Assembly: GCA_016165875.1 (NCBI GenBank)
Contig: JABBOT010000032.1
Location: 993,613 to 1,057,612 of the forward strand
From: Acanthopleura granulata
Taxonomy: Eukaryota > Mollusca > Polyplacophora > Chitonida > Chitonidae
DNA length: 64,000 nucleotides
Direction of reading: 5' to 3'
Of the stretch, positions 11,652 to 22,600 are shown piece by piece. Numbering within the stretch: position 1 is the first letter of the stretch; the number at the start of each line of letters is the position of its first letter. A model generated the notes under the pieces. That model was not told the DNA's origin. It ran no database searches and saw only the letters and a program-made list of their open reading frames with translations. The position numbers were made by a program, and so were the translations under genes.

Positions 11652-14150
11652 CTGAAATACACACAAAACACGAAAAGTTATGAAGAATTACAATAAGATA
11701 GGACAACAGAAATTACGGAGTTTTTGAGTTTTCAACCCATATATTTATTTATGAAAGAAAAAGCCACATGGATTTTGAAATCAGGCATGTACATGTACTG
11801 TACGAGAGGAACAGCATGAACTGTGAAATTCTACCATCATCTGATAAACCTCACCACCTTCTGTAAAGGGGAAAAAAAAGTCATCATTTAGTAGAAATGC
11901 GTACATGAACAACCATATCTCCAACTCCATATGCTTGCACATATAAATAAAGCCTACATGTATTCTTCCCGTTCAGGAAGAGCTCCTCACCACAAGCACG
12001 TCTGTATGTACTCAACAATTTTTCAGTCATATGTTTTATTTATTCATTTGATTGGTGTTTTATGCCGTACTCAAGAAAATTTCACTTTTACAACTGCCGC
12101 CAGCATTATGGTGAGAGGAAACTGGGCAGAGCCTGTGGGGAAACCCACGACCATGCGCAGTTTTTCAGCCAAATGAGGAGGAGGACTCTATATAATGTAT
12201 ATACATGTACACTGTGTCTTCTTGTGGGAAGGCAAGTCCATGTGAGCAGAGTACATGTAGATGTACAGTGTTGTGTAAGTGTACATGTAAACACTAGTAG
12301 GCCACCTTGAACAATCTCAGAGCAAGGGAGAGAACTTTCACTTATCAATAAGCAAGCCAGCTGCATGTACATGCACATTGCAACCGCAGTTAGAAGATTT
12401 GTGGAAGCTGTGTTACATGTATATGTACAATAACTGTGATGTATACATGTATATCTTGATTCTTATTCTGTATTCTATTCTATGTATCCTGTTTTGGCCA
12501 GAAAACTACATGTACTATCACTTGGAAAATTGGAATCAAGTTTCACGGAAAGGACGGAGCAAACCACTGGAGGTACACGTGGTAAAAAAGAAAACTGAAT
12601 TCATCCACAGCCAAACAACCAAATAACATTCCTCAATACCACTGAGATGACAGTTCAGCCTACGGTGCTACTGATAGTTAAAGGTGCCATTGTGATGGCA
12701 GATCAGCCTATGGTGCTACTGATAGCTAAAGGTGTGACAGAGATGACAGATCAGCCTATGGTGCTACCGATAGTTACAGGTGCCATTGAGATGACAGATC
12801 AGCCTATGGTGCTACCGATAGTTACAGGTGCCATTGAGATGACAGATCAGCCTATGGTGCTACCGATAGTTAAAGGTGCCATTGAGATGACAGATCAGCC
12901 TATGGTGCTACTTATAGTTAAAGGTGCCATTGAGATGACAGATCAGCCTATGGTGCTACTTATAGTTAAAGGTGCCATTGAGATGACAGATCAGCCTATG
13001 GTGCTACCGATAGTTAAAGGTGCCATTGAGATGACAGATCAGCCTATGGTGCTACTTATAGTTAAAGGTGCCATTGAGATGACAGATCAGCCTATGGTGC
13101 TACCGATAGTTAAAGGTGCCATTGAGATGACAGATCAGCCTATGGTGCTACTTATAGTTAAAGGTGCCATTGAGATGACAGATCAGCCTATGGTGCTACC
13201 GATAGCTAAAGGTGCCATTGAGATGACAGATCAGCCTATGGTGCTACTGATAGCTAAAGGTGCCACTGAGATGACAGATGAGCCTATGGTGCTACCGATA
13301 GCTAAAGGTGCCACTGAGATGACAGATCAGCCTATGGCCCTACTGATAGCAAAAGGTGCCACTGAGATGACAGATCAGCCTATGGTGCTACTTATAGTTA
13401 AAGGTGCCACTGAGATGACAGATCAGCCTATGGCCCTACTGATAGCAAAAGGTGCCACTGAGATGACAGAGCAGCCTATGGCCCTACTGATAGCAAAAGG
13501 TGCCACTGAGATGACAGATCAGCCTATGGTGCTACTTATAGCAAAAGGTGCCACTGAGATGACAGATCAGCCTATGGCCCTACTGATAGCAAAAGGTGCC
13601 ACTGAGATGACAGAGCAGCCTATGGCCCTACTGATAGCAAAAGGTGCCACTGAGATGACAGATCAGCCTATGGCCCTACTGATAGCAAAAGGTGCCATTG
13701 AGCTTTCACATTTAACAGCCTCATCACTTTGTCAGAGTCCCACATGGTCTTGCCAGAAAACCTATCTGAACTGTCAAAACCCTTGAAATGCTGATGCTGC
13801 TATTATAGTCTGGGGCCTGTCGAACATTGAGGATGTAATACTATGTCACTACCATGGCGACCTACTTCTACAACATGTGTCGTCATGACAGCTACATTTG
13901 ACATAACTTACACCCTCTTCGTAAGACGGCCTCCACAACAGTGCACAATACATACCTAACGTGATGGAACCTCTAAGCTTGAACTCTGCCAGCCTCATGT
14001 CCAGCCACACAGCAAACTGAGAGAGAATTTTCGGTTCACTGCAGAGCTCTCCTATAATGGAGGCAAACTTAAACTGCACTCTCTCCAGCGTGACTCCCAT
14101 GATCATGTGGGCAGTTCTGTCAGCCCTGGGCAAAGCCTTCTGATTAATAC
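11007..14150 (-). CDS. Unrecognised minus-strand gene, two internal exons
   Basis: Two exons with good splice signals and matching phases are supported: 13956-14150 (195 nt) and 11007-11651 (645 nt). Both begin and end in phase 1, and the junction codon becomes GAC (Asp). The first exon encodes 65 residues that look folded and helical, including ERVQFKFASIIGELC and LSQFAVWLDMRLAEF. The second encodes 214 residues rich in Ser, Thr and Pro with an acidic VEEDDVII patch, typical of a disordered region. The protein is not recognised. It must continue in both directions: exon 11007-11651 ends at a GTGAGT donor and exon 13956-14150 follows a TTGTTTCAG acceptor. No start, stop or catalytic motif is visible. 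The intron between them holds a 22-copy minisatellite and a SINE. Confidence 0.65.
11708..12034. other. Intron sequence, nothing further
   Basis: AT-rich part of the intron between the two minus-strand exons. No repeat or exon was recognised. Confidence 0.5.
12035..12177 (-). mobile_element. tRNA-derived SINE, 3' half
   Basis: The plus strand reads GATTGGTGTTTTATGCCGTACTC, then GCCAGCATTATGGTGAGAGG and AACCCACGACCATGCGCAG, the reverse complement of the SINE body and tail. It lies in the intron of the minus-strand gene. Confidence 0.85.
12647..13702 (+). repeat. 48-bp minisatellite, 22 copies
   Basis: Twenty-two tandem units of exactly 48 bp, each opening with ATGACAGATCAGCCTATGG or a close variant. 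The unit length is a multiple of three and one plus frame has no stop, so the array reads as a 16-residue repeat (type MTDQPMVLLI + VKGAIE). The other two plus frames and all three minus frames contain stops in the unit. The variants form higher-order patterns: CCG and CTT units alternate in the first half, and a three-unit, 144-bp cycle appears near the end. It lies in an intron of the minus-strand gene, so translation is not expected. Confidence 0.95.
13956..14150 (-). CDS. Exon of unrecognised gene (helical region)
   Basis: The acceptor TTGTTTCAG lies above 14150 and the donor TTAG|GTATGT below 13956. The 195 nt encode 65 residues with an amphipathic helical pattern (ASIIGELCSEPKILSQF). 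It begins and ends in phase 1. Confidence 0.7.
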
Positions 14151-14220
14151 CTGAAACAACCACAACAAAGTTCAATTCTAAAAATAACATCCTGAGTCCA
14201 TCTAGATGGACTATGGACAC

Positions 14221-15588
14221 TTCAGAATCACCTGAATGGAATACTCAATTAAAAATATTTAATATTTATGCATATCCTAAAAGTTTTATTTAAGAATTCT
14301 AAAGGGCAGACATCAAAGATTTACTTTAAAGGGAACTAAGCTGGAGTCAGTCTGATGGCTACAAAAGAACTATGAGGCCATAGAGAAATCTAGGTTGAGG
14401 AGTGCGAGGGCAGCCCCATTGTCATGTCTGTAGTCCGAGAATGATTAAGACTTAATGCCACACCAGCAATGTTTCAGCCATATCGTGGAAATTGGACAAA
14501 AAGAGGCATGCCTTGAGTGAATGAAGAAACATACATGACAGGTCTTCTGAGTCAGTGTGCTATCGCATGATGTGAAAAACTTCCCTAGTGCCAAAGATAT
14601 CTCACAAAGGCCAGGCTGCTTTGAGTGGAAGGAAATGTACTGAACATTCACCATGTCAAAAATGATTTCAGAAACAGAGAAAGTGTTTGGGGTGCCTCAT
14701 CCAACAATTTACTCGTCTTAATGTTTAATTCTCGACCTGAGAAATTATCTTTCTGTTACGGTAGGTATATGCTGGGATCTATGATGGATATGCCTATAGA
14801 GAACATGAGGGTGTAGCCTAATGAATTAGATGTTGTATGCTGCGAATACAACACCTCACAGACGTCCATTTGAGAAATGAGGGCTATTTTCCTATCCATA
14901 TTTAGACGCTGTCTGGACTTTAAAAACTGTATGTTCCTCAATCGGCAATGATCAGCCGAGGGGATCACACAGTACAGGAGTTTTAAAACTCGTCTGTTAA
15001 GCTCACATCACTTGTTTTAAGCAGAGGCCCCATTATTAACTACTTGCAAATTGCTAGACATTTTTGTTTACACACCACTGAAGAATGTTCTTTTCCCAAT
15101 AACATTGGAAAAGTCGGTCAGCGACGAACAATAGGGCACCCCAAGTCTTCACGAATCCCATGGATGTTCCAGTTGTATTCGCCTATCAAACAGTGTTGAA
15201 CACAATTACATTTAGGCTTCAGGCTTCAGTCATGGCGGTGTACGAGATGGAGAGCGCGATAAGATAACACTAGTCACTTCTATACCACAGGATCTTCTGA
15301 ACTTATGCAGTTACGTTTAATCACAACGTGATCCTGATGCTGTAAACTTCTGATTGAAGATTTGACAGTATGATATTTGACGGAAAGAGGCATGTAAGGA
15401 GTTGAATTACAATTACTTACGCGCAACTGAAATTGTTACCCTGTGTTCTGTCAAGAGATGTTGTCGGTGTAAGATACGCGTTTTGTTACCTCCAAACTGG
15501 AAGAGCTCTAAATATTAACATCCCTCTAAACTTTGTTATTCTGCGATCTAGTGGTAATTATAAAGATTTTCCGTATTCCTTTTAGAAA
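14221..15588. other. Noncoding or unresolved stretch
   Basis: Upstream exons of the minus-strand gene should lie at or beyond this point. A minus frame at 14756-14968 contains an ATG-initiated stretch (MDRKIALISQMD), but no good donor follows it, so it was not called. Confidence 0.35.
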
Positions 15589-16539
15589 TTAATGATATGA
15601 AAAATATGCAGAAAAGAAACTAAACGGTTTTCGCTTCAGAATTCCGTACCCCTGGAGAAAGGAAATTGTACTTAACGACTGCTCCCGGACCTCAAACACT
15701 GATGACGTGGAACTCATCTTCAACAGGTCGCTGCAGTTGCAGATGACATTAAGTGGAGACGTCAGGGTGTCGAAGGAAATCCTGTAAGAACTTCTCGGAA
15801 GAGAGGTAAGAAAGTTAAAAGTTGGTATCGAGATCACTCTGTAAGCGAGTGTTGTATGATTGACGTGGTTGTCAGTCTTGGTTTCTGTAGTATACTCGAG
15901 TAATTCTATCAGTTTATGTCAAGATCCGAGTCTGCTTGACTTCATGTCACTTCATTCGTTCAGTTCACTGTCAGTACACGATGTTCGGCAGCTAGAAATG
16001 AATTTGAAGGCCCATCCCAGTTTGATAATGGTGGTGTGTTATACGTAAAGTGTATCCCAGTGTTACCTGGCTATCCAACTGTGATCTCTTTGAGCGTTCC
16101 AGGCTTTTCGGCGGTCATCAAATCCCAAGTCATACGATCGAGGACAATCGTCGTCGGGTTCAAAACCGTTTTGTGCCACTTTTTTTTCCCTTTTTTCTTC
16201 TTTTTTTCTTTCTCTCTATCCCTTTTTTTATCATTAGTATTTTTTTTTGTGGTTTGTGGTTTTTCGTTTTTACAGTTCTGACATGTTTTGTTTTGCACCT
16301 GTTCATGTGGTCCCTTTGATATCAACAAAACAATGTTGTATCCCTCAATTAAGACAGCTCTCTTTGCTCTACCAACTTGACTGTTGACATGCCAGTATAT
16401 TTAAATCTGTACATATCAGATATCCGGGAACTCACTCAGCAAGTTGAAAAATAACGGTGGAATGAAACAGAATTTTAACACTTAATAAAATTGGGTCCCA
16501 AGAATGACCACCTTTGGGGCAAATAAATGTCATAAAATA

Positions 16540-17103
16540 TTATCTCTGGTGATATAATTCACATTTTTCCAATGCGTATCATCCAGCTTTCCAAACAAAC
16601 TTCAAAACAATTTTTTTAAAATCAATAGAACTCTCAGAATTAAGGTAAAAGAAGAAACTTAGTCGTGGATGAAATTTTAGGTCATTATGGGTATTTATGT
16701 ATTTGATAGTTGCATAATTCCAGAAATTCTGACCATAACAGTGCTGGTCAGTTTCATTGGCACAGTAGCTATGTCCCTAATATGGATATGGTAAAGCATC
16801 AGCCTTTAGCTAGATACCTGTGAACTTTTGTAGATCTTGTGTGTTTTAAGGGTTATTTCCTTGGTACATGTGCAACTAACTGTAAATGACCTAAAATTTC
16901 TTCCAAAATAGTACATATTTAGAGGCCATTAAATGTCATTAAAAATTATATCTGGTGACGAAACTCACAGTTTTCTAGTAGAAGAGTATCATCGAACCTT
17001 CCAAACAAACCTCAAAAAAACTCCCTGAAGTCAATACTACTGTCAGAATCAGGAAAAATAAGCAACTTTGTCATGGATGCAATTTTAGGTCATTTAAGGT
17101 ATA
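16540..17103 (+). repeat. Dispersed repeat, two direct copies
   Basis: About 160 bp at 16540-16695 recurs at 16943-17103 (offset about 403 bp). Shared parts are CTGGTGA...CTCACA, TATCATC...CTTCCAAACAAAC and GGAT(G)nAATTTTAGGTCATT. A third copy lies in opposite orientation near 30870-31040. Unknown repeat class, noncoding. Confidence 0.7.
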
Positions 17104-17672
17104 TGGGATGATATCATAGCAGAAAAATGTAAGATTCACCATTAAAAGAGGAAGTTTCAACTCCAAAAATAATGTATTATGAACTTTATTTAAGTGTTCT
17201 GTTTTGGGCAAAATGGTAGGGTTTTTGGATCTGACCAGGGAAATTGTCAACATGATGAAATAAGGGAGAAACAGACTGAAAGCTCTAATTTGATAAGTTG
17301 GAGTATGCAGTTTCACTTAGCCTGCAAAATTAGACACATGTAGAATTATTTTCGCTGAACTTCCACTGGGTCATGTAGACATGTACGTGTATGTAAATTT
17401 GATTCCCGAGTCTGGGAGCAGGTCCTCATTGAAGTTCTAATGTGCTTGATGTACCAGGTACAGTATATTAAACTGGCATCTGAGTTTGATATACACATAG
17501 GGAACAGGCATTCCAAATATTATGGGCACTAACAGAATCTAAACATCCTGTGTTTATGGTTAGACAGATGAGGTGCATGTAACTCCCACGCTGTGTGTTG
17601 ATACATGTGTTATATACAGGTACATATGCATCCTTTGAAACTATGTGGTTGTTATAATTTATGTATACATTT

Positions 17673-17941
17673 TGTGGGGCCTCTGTGGCCGAGGGGATTA
17701 GCATGCCAGCCCAGCGTAATGACCCAGGTGCCTCTCACCTCTGCGGATACTGCCTTCATGCTTGCTTCCTGTCTGGTCATACATAGGAAGGCCTGCGAGA
17801 AACTTGCGGATGGTCGTGGGTTTCCCCTAGGCTCTGCGTGGTTTCCTCCCACCATAATGCTGGCCGCTGTCATATAAGTGAAATATCCTTGAGTACGGCG
17901 GAAAAAAACACCAGTCAAATGAAAAACTAAATAAATAAATG
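17673..17941 (+). mobile_element. tRNA-derived SINE, full length
   Basis: The most complete plus-strand copy. It has the head GGGGCCTCTGTGGCC with GGATTAGCATGCCAG, the body GGATGGTCGTGGGTTTCCCC and CCACCATAATGCTGGCCGC, then GAGTACGGCG and an (AAATA)n tail. Confidence 0.9.
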
Positions 17942-19064
17942 TGCATCTTGTACAAGAAACTCCTCTAAATGTATGGTTATACTACTGAATAGCTGGAAAG
18001 ACTTTCCTGACTACATGTACATGTATTAAGGCCTTGCCAGGTATATATGCATTTGACAGCTGCTGCATGGCAAAATTGCTTGTGTTGGAATACGAGGTCC
18101 AGCTGACATGTGCCCAGGTTCAGTCCCATTTTCAGACGGAATTTTCAAAACAGTGTGTTTTCCCTTGTTTGTTAGGTCATACTGACAAATGGTTCACAGT
18201 TCATGTAGAGATGTGTGCACGGATATAAATGAATGAATTGTGTTTGAGCTTTGTTGTTCTTTTGGTTTGTTCTTGTGCTCTTGGTGCTCTGGTCTCTACC
18301 ACCTGTGTTGCTACAATGAACGGTGTGGTAAAGTATAGTGTTAGACACTGTTTGCAGACGTTCTTAAAAGTTATTGCGATTTTTTGAATACAGTTCAGGA
18401 AAATTTCCCAAAGTAAAATTTGAAGAAAAAAAGTTCAGACTTCACAAGCGCCTGAAGTTTTTTGTTTTATTGTAAAAATCTTGAATTTAATGAGAATATG
18501 AGAAAAAAATATGTTCTCAATGTAACTAAAGGAGAATGATCTCCTTCCCAACATCATACATCATTGATAAAGGTGTGAGCTTAACAATAGTAATGTTTAT
18601 TTTTTGGAAGAGCAGAAAAGACGTAAGTTAATAAAGCCTGTATCTGTTACGTTAAAGGAATATTTAAAGGTGCGGAATATATTAGATTTCATTTAGAAAC
18701 ATTGTAGCAGAACGTGGAAGTAGTAAACACTGATGAAGTAGAACAAACAATCATTTACATGTTCGTTTATGTATGTCTGAAATTGCATGAATATTTGCAT
18801 GTTTCAGAGTCATCTAAGTTACGATGGTTTCAAGAGGCTCAGTTGGAGGTCGTCAACTTTGTTTGAGATTTTAAAAATGAGTAAATGCATTACGAACATG
18901 TTGACCTCTTATCTTGTAATCAAGGGTTCTTGAATTTGATTGAATTGTTAATTGGTAGAGTCCTTCAAAAATTCTTAAATCCTGTTTGACTTAAGTTGTG
19001 TGAGTCCTGAAACGAATAAATAAATAAATAAATAAATAAGCAACTTTGTTGTTTCTGTTTTCAG
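17942..19064. other. Upstream or 5' intron of the BTB-zinc finger gene
   Basis: AT-rich, with an (AAAT)n run at 19015-19040. The exon at 19065 follows an acceptor, so an untranslated first exon must lie upstream. It was not located. Confidence 0.5.
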
Positions 19065-19614
19065 GGACATATAGCCTATCGTGGTTGCCCATTAATTTCC
19101 GCTCCGATGTACTGGTATGGAAAACCCCTGGAACTATGTGTCAGACAGTCATGCGAGTCACGTTATCGACGCGATCACGGAGCTGAGGAAGAACAAAGAG
19201 CTTTGTGACGTGATCCTCGTGGTCAACGGCCACTGTATTCCCGCCCACAGGCTCATCCTGTCCGCATGCAGTCCTTACTTCCACGGGCTGTTTGAGGGCC
19301 CCTGCCACAGCTCACATCCGCTGGGGAATCACCCCATAGAGGTGCCGCTGTCCGGAATCGATGCCTGTGCAGCAGAGAATGCCATAGACTACTGTTACAC
19401 CTCGCATCTGGTCATTGATGATGAGAATGTCTGGAGTCTTCTCCCTGCAGCTAGCCTTCTCCAGCTTGAGGAGGTTCAAAATGTCTGCTGTGATTTCCTC
19501 AAAGGGAGGCTGACTCTGTCAAACTGTGTCAGAATGAGGCTGATGTCATCATCTTGTCACTGCGAGGAGTTGAGGCAGCTTTGCGATGACTATATCAGGA
19601 ACAACTTTGACAGG
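19065..19614 (+). CDS. BTB-ZF exon 1 (5' UTR and BTB domain)
   Basis: Acceptor TTTCTGTTTTCAG ends at 19064; donor GACAGG|GTAAGA. The start is ATG 19117, the first ATG in the BTB frame, giving 166 codons in phase 0. It holds the whole BTB domain and the first half of BACK. Confidence 0.9.
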
Positions 19615-22600
19615 GTAAGAGTGTATATAACGATATTGTCACATTATAATGTTTTATTAGAAGTTGAGTGTGGGAACTTAGGCCATCCTTAAGAAATTGT
19701 TTGTTGGGTGTAACACGACTCCACAAGAAAATATAGAAAAAATATATAAAACATATTTTTAAAAATGGCCTTATATTTTAATGTTGATGTTTTTCAAGTG
19801 CCTGCAGAGAGTACATGTATGTGGTTAAAATATATTTGTCCCTACATTCCCCATCACTCTGTGACCCCTCGTGCTAGAGCTGTTTTTGCCCATGTGGGGT
19901 CATATAAATGACATGGGGGGGGGGGGCAAAAAGTTTATACACTGTGCAGTTGAATTATGGCGTAGAATTAAACGTGACTTTTTCGGCCAATGTCAGTTTT
20001 CTTTATGATATTCCATTCCATGTCTTGACATCACATGGCTTTGTCAGCTGCAGTGAACATGGCTTGTTTGATTATTCAAAGCTTTGCCTAACATATATAC
20101 ACAAGAACAGTTTTCTCTTGGATAAAATAAATATAGGTACAAAATTGTCATTAGCAGCTCAGGATTAAAATTTCACCCCCAGGGTTTACTTCCCCGTATA
20201 TACATGTACCCTTCCCAACATGAGGATAACATATACAGTGTAGCGCAGGGCATTACAAGACGGACACCTGTAAAACATTTCTCTTCTGACTTCACCCTGC
20301 CGAGTCTTAATACATATGTCTTTCAGTCATGCCAGACAACAGTATTTATAATCTTCAACTTTGAACCGAAAACATGTGAGGTTTGTCATGAATTAAGAAA
20401 ATAGTGCATATAGTGATAGTGAGAATGAGTGGGTAACATTTCAAACCACCTGTTCTTTGGGAGTGGTTGGAGAGAGGGTTAGTGCGCCAGTGCAGTGTAA
20501 CATCCCAGGTGCCTCTCACCAATGTGGTAGCCCTGAATTCAAACCTAGCTCACCTTGGCTTCCTCTCCTCTCCTGCGGGCAGTCGTGGGTTTGCCCTATC
20601 TCTGGGCAGTTCCCTCCCGTCATGATGCTGGCCAAGGTCATATTAGCGAAACATTCTTGAGTACGCCATAAAACATCTGTCAAGTAAATATGGACATTAG
20701 ATCAAGGTTACTTGCCCCGTGACAAAGACAGTGTCAGTTTACGTCTTAATTCACTACTTTTTCCTCAGTGTTTCTTCTAAGAAATATCCTCACCTATTTT
20801 CAGACTTCATATGCATGTAGCCTAGCCTTTAAACAAATAATATTACAAATAACTTCAGGAATTGTTGAATCAAAATTTTGTGTACTCTGTGTGTTTGTCC
20901 ATTTCAGCATATGTACAGGTACATGTAATCTCACACAAATACAAGAAGGGCATGTTCTTGTTGGCTGTGTGTGACGGCAAGGTTCTTGGACACCTCAAAA
21001 CCACATGATGCAAGCGTTGGTTCTTGGACACCTCAAAACCACATAATGCAAGCGTTGGTTTTAATGGTTTATTCCTTAAGTGCGGACAAGTGATAAACAG
21101 AGCAAAAAGGTAGCGACTGGCTGCGAAAATATGTAAAAAAAACACATCTGTTAAAACAGAAAGCATTACTTATCGCTCATTGCTATTTTTTGTTGTGTAA
21201 AGCATACATATCTATATCAGACTTAAGTCACAGTTAGCAAACATAACCTGTAAAATCACACAAGAACACGTATTACAGAAACATAACCTGTAAAATCCCA
21301 CGAGAACACGTACTACAGAAACATAACCTGTAAAATCACATGAGAACATGTATTACAGAAACATTAATTGTAGTAATTAACTGCATTGTTATCAGCAATC
21401 AGAGTTTACTTAAATTACACATACCGGTGCTATCACTATACTCCACTGTGCCCCTATCATTTTACATGAATTGTAACATTTTCTGTCAGTGATGTATCAT
21501 TGAACAAGTTCCAACACCTACCGACAACATGAGTCTGTTTCACATACATGCACATGCGTACGTGCGCATGGATACAGGTGCTCCAATACAGCAAACCCCT
21601 GGTGAATAAAACAAACAAAAGAAACTGTCAGAAAAAGTAAATACAAGGGACATAACTCCTGAGTGAGCCGCACTCCTAGAATCCGATGACAAATAACATG
21701 TCTGATAATAAGCCACAACCAACTTCTCCTCACCTTGCCCTATGCATACAATCAACTAACAGAACAATGGAAAACACCTACTTAAATATCTGAAATGGTT
21801 AATTACCGGATAAACAGACTTTGGTGTAGAACGACAATTTCATACTTCCCATGTGATGAGCATCTATAGCTGACGTCTACAAAACTTTTTGAACAAATTC
21901 CATTTTTTTTCAAGTCCTTATTAGATAGATACATCCCCACTTTGCCCACTACTTGTTGTGGGAAGACACCATTGACATACCGACTGGCAACAGGGCAAGC
22001 AAAGAAATACTGACCTGGTATGTTGAGGGTCCTCACGCAATAGCATGGGCAAAACATCATCTACGTCCCCAAAATAGCTTGACCAAACATCAGAAAGCTT
22101 TGAAGAGGGTCTCTCTGCCGTTATATATGTGACAGAGCAGGGCCCTCACAGCGCCCTATAATTCCAATGTTGCTAACAAATCATCACCTGTTCAACAAAA
22201 CACTGTTGTTGTTTCACCTGCAGATTCTGTCGAGCGAAGACTTCTTGGGGGTGTCTGTGGAGAACTTGATCATGTTCTTGTCCCAGTGCCTCTCCCAGCG
22301 ATTGCTGTCGGAGATCTCTGTGTCAGAGGCCGTGAATGTGTGGATAGGGAAGGAGCAGGAGCAGAGAGCTGCTTGCATTAGCATGGTGAGTGTTCTTTTG
22401 TGTTTAATTTGGCGCGTGACTGGTACATCAGGTTAGGCAGTAGTAAAGATGAGGGTGATGTCACGTGGTAGGCTGACGTCATTTCATTGAAAAATGTCTG
22501 TTTCTCAGTGAACATCGGGAAAGTGGGTCAGTGATGAACAATAGCTCAACCTCTTCTTTACAGATCTCTCACGTTATGTGGGGAAAATTTTCTGTTTCAG

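Noticed and set aside
12647..13786. A 379-residue plus-strand ORF as a gene
   Set aside because: It is produced by a 48-bp repeat whose length is a multiple of three. No splice, start or domain evidence was found, and it sits in an intron of a minus-strand gene.
14756..14968. N-terminal exon of the minus-strand gene
   Set aside because: Protein-like near MDRKIALISQMD, but no GT donor in a usable place.
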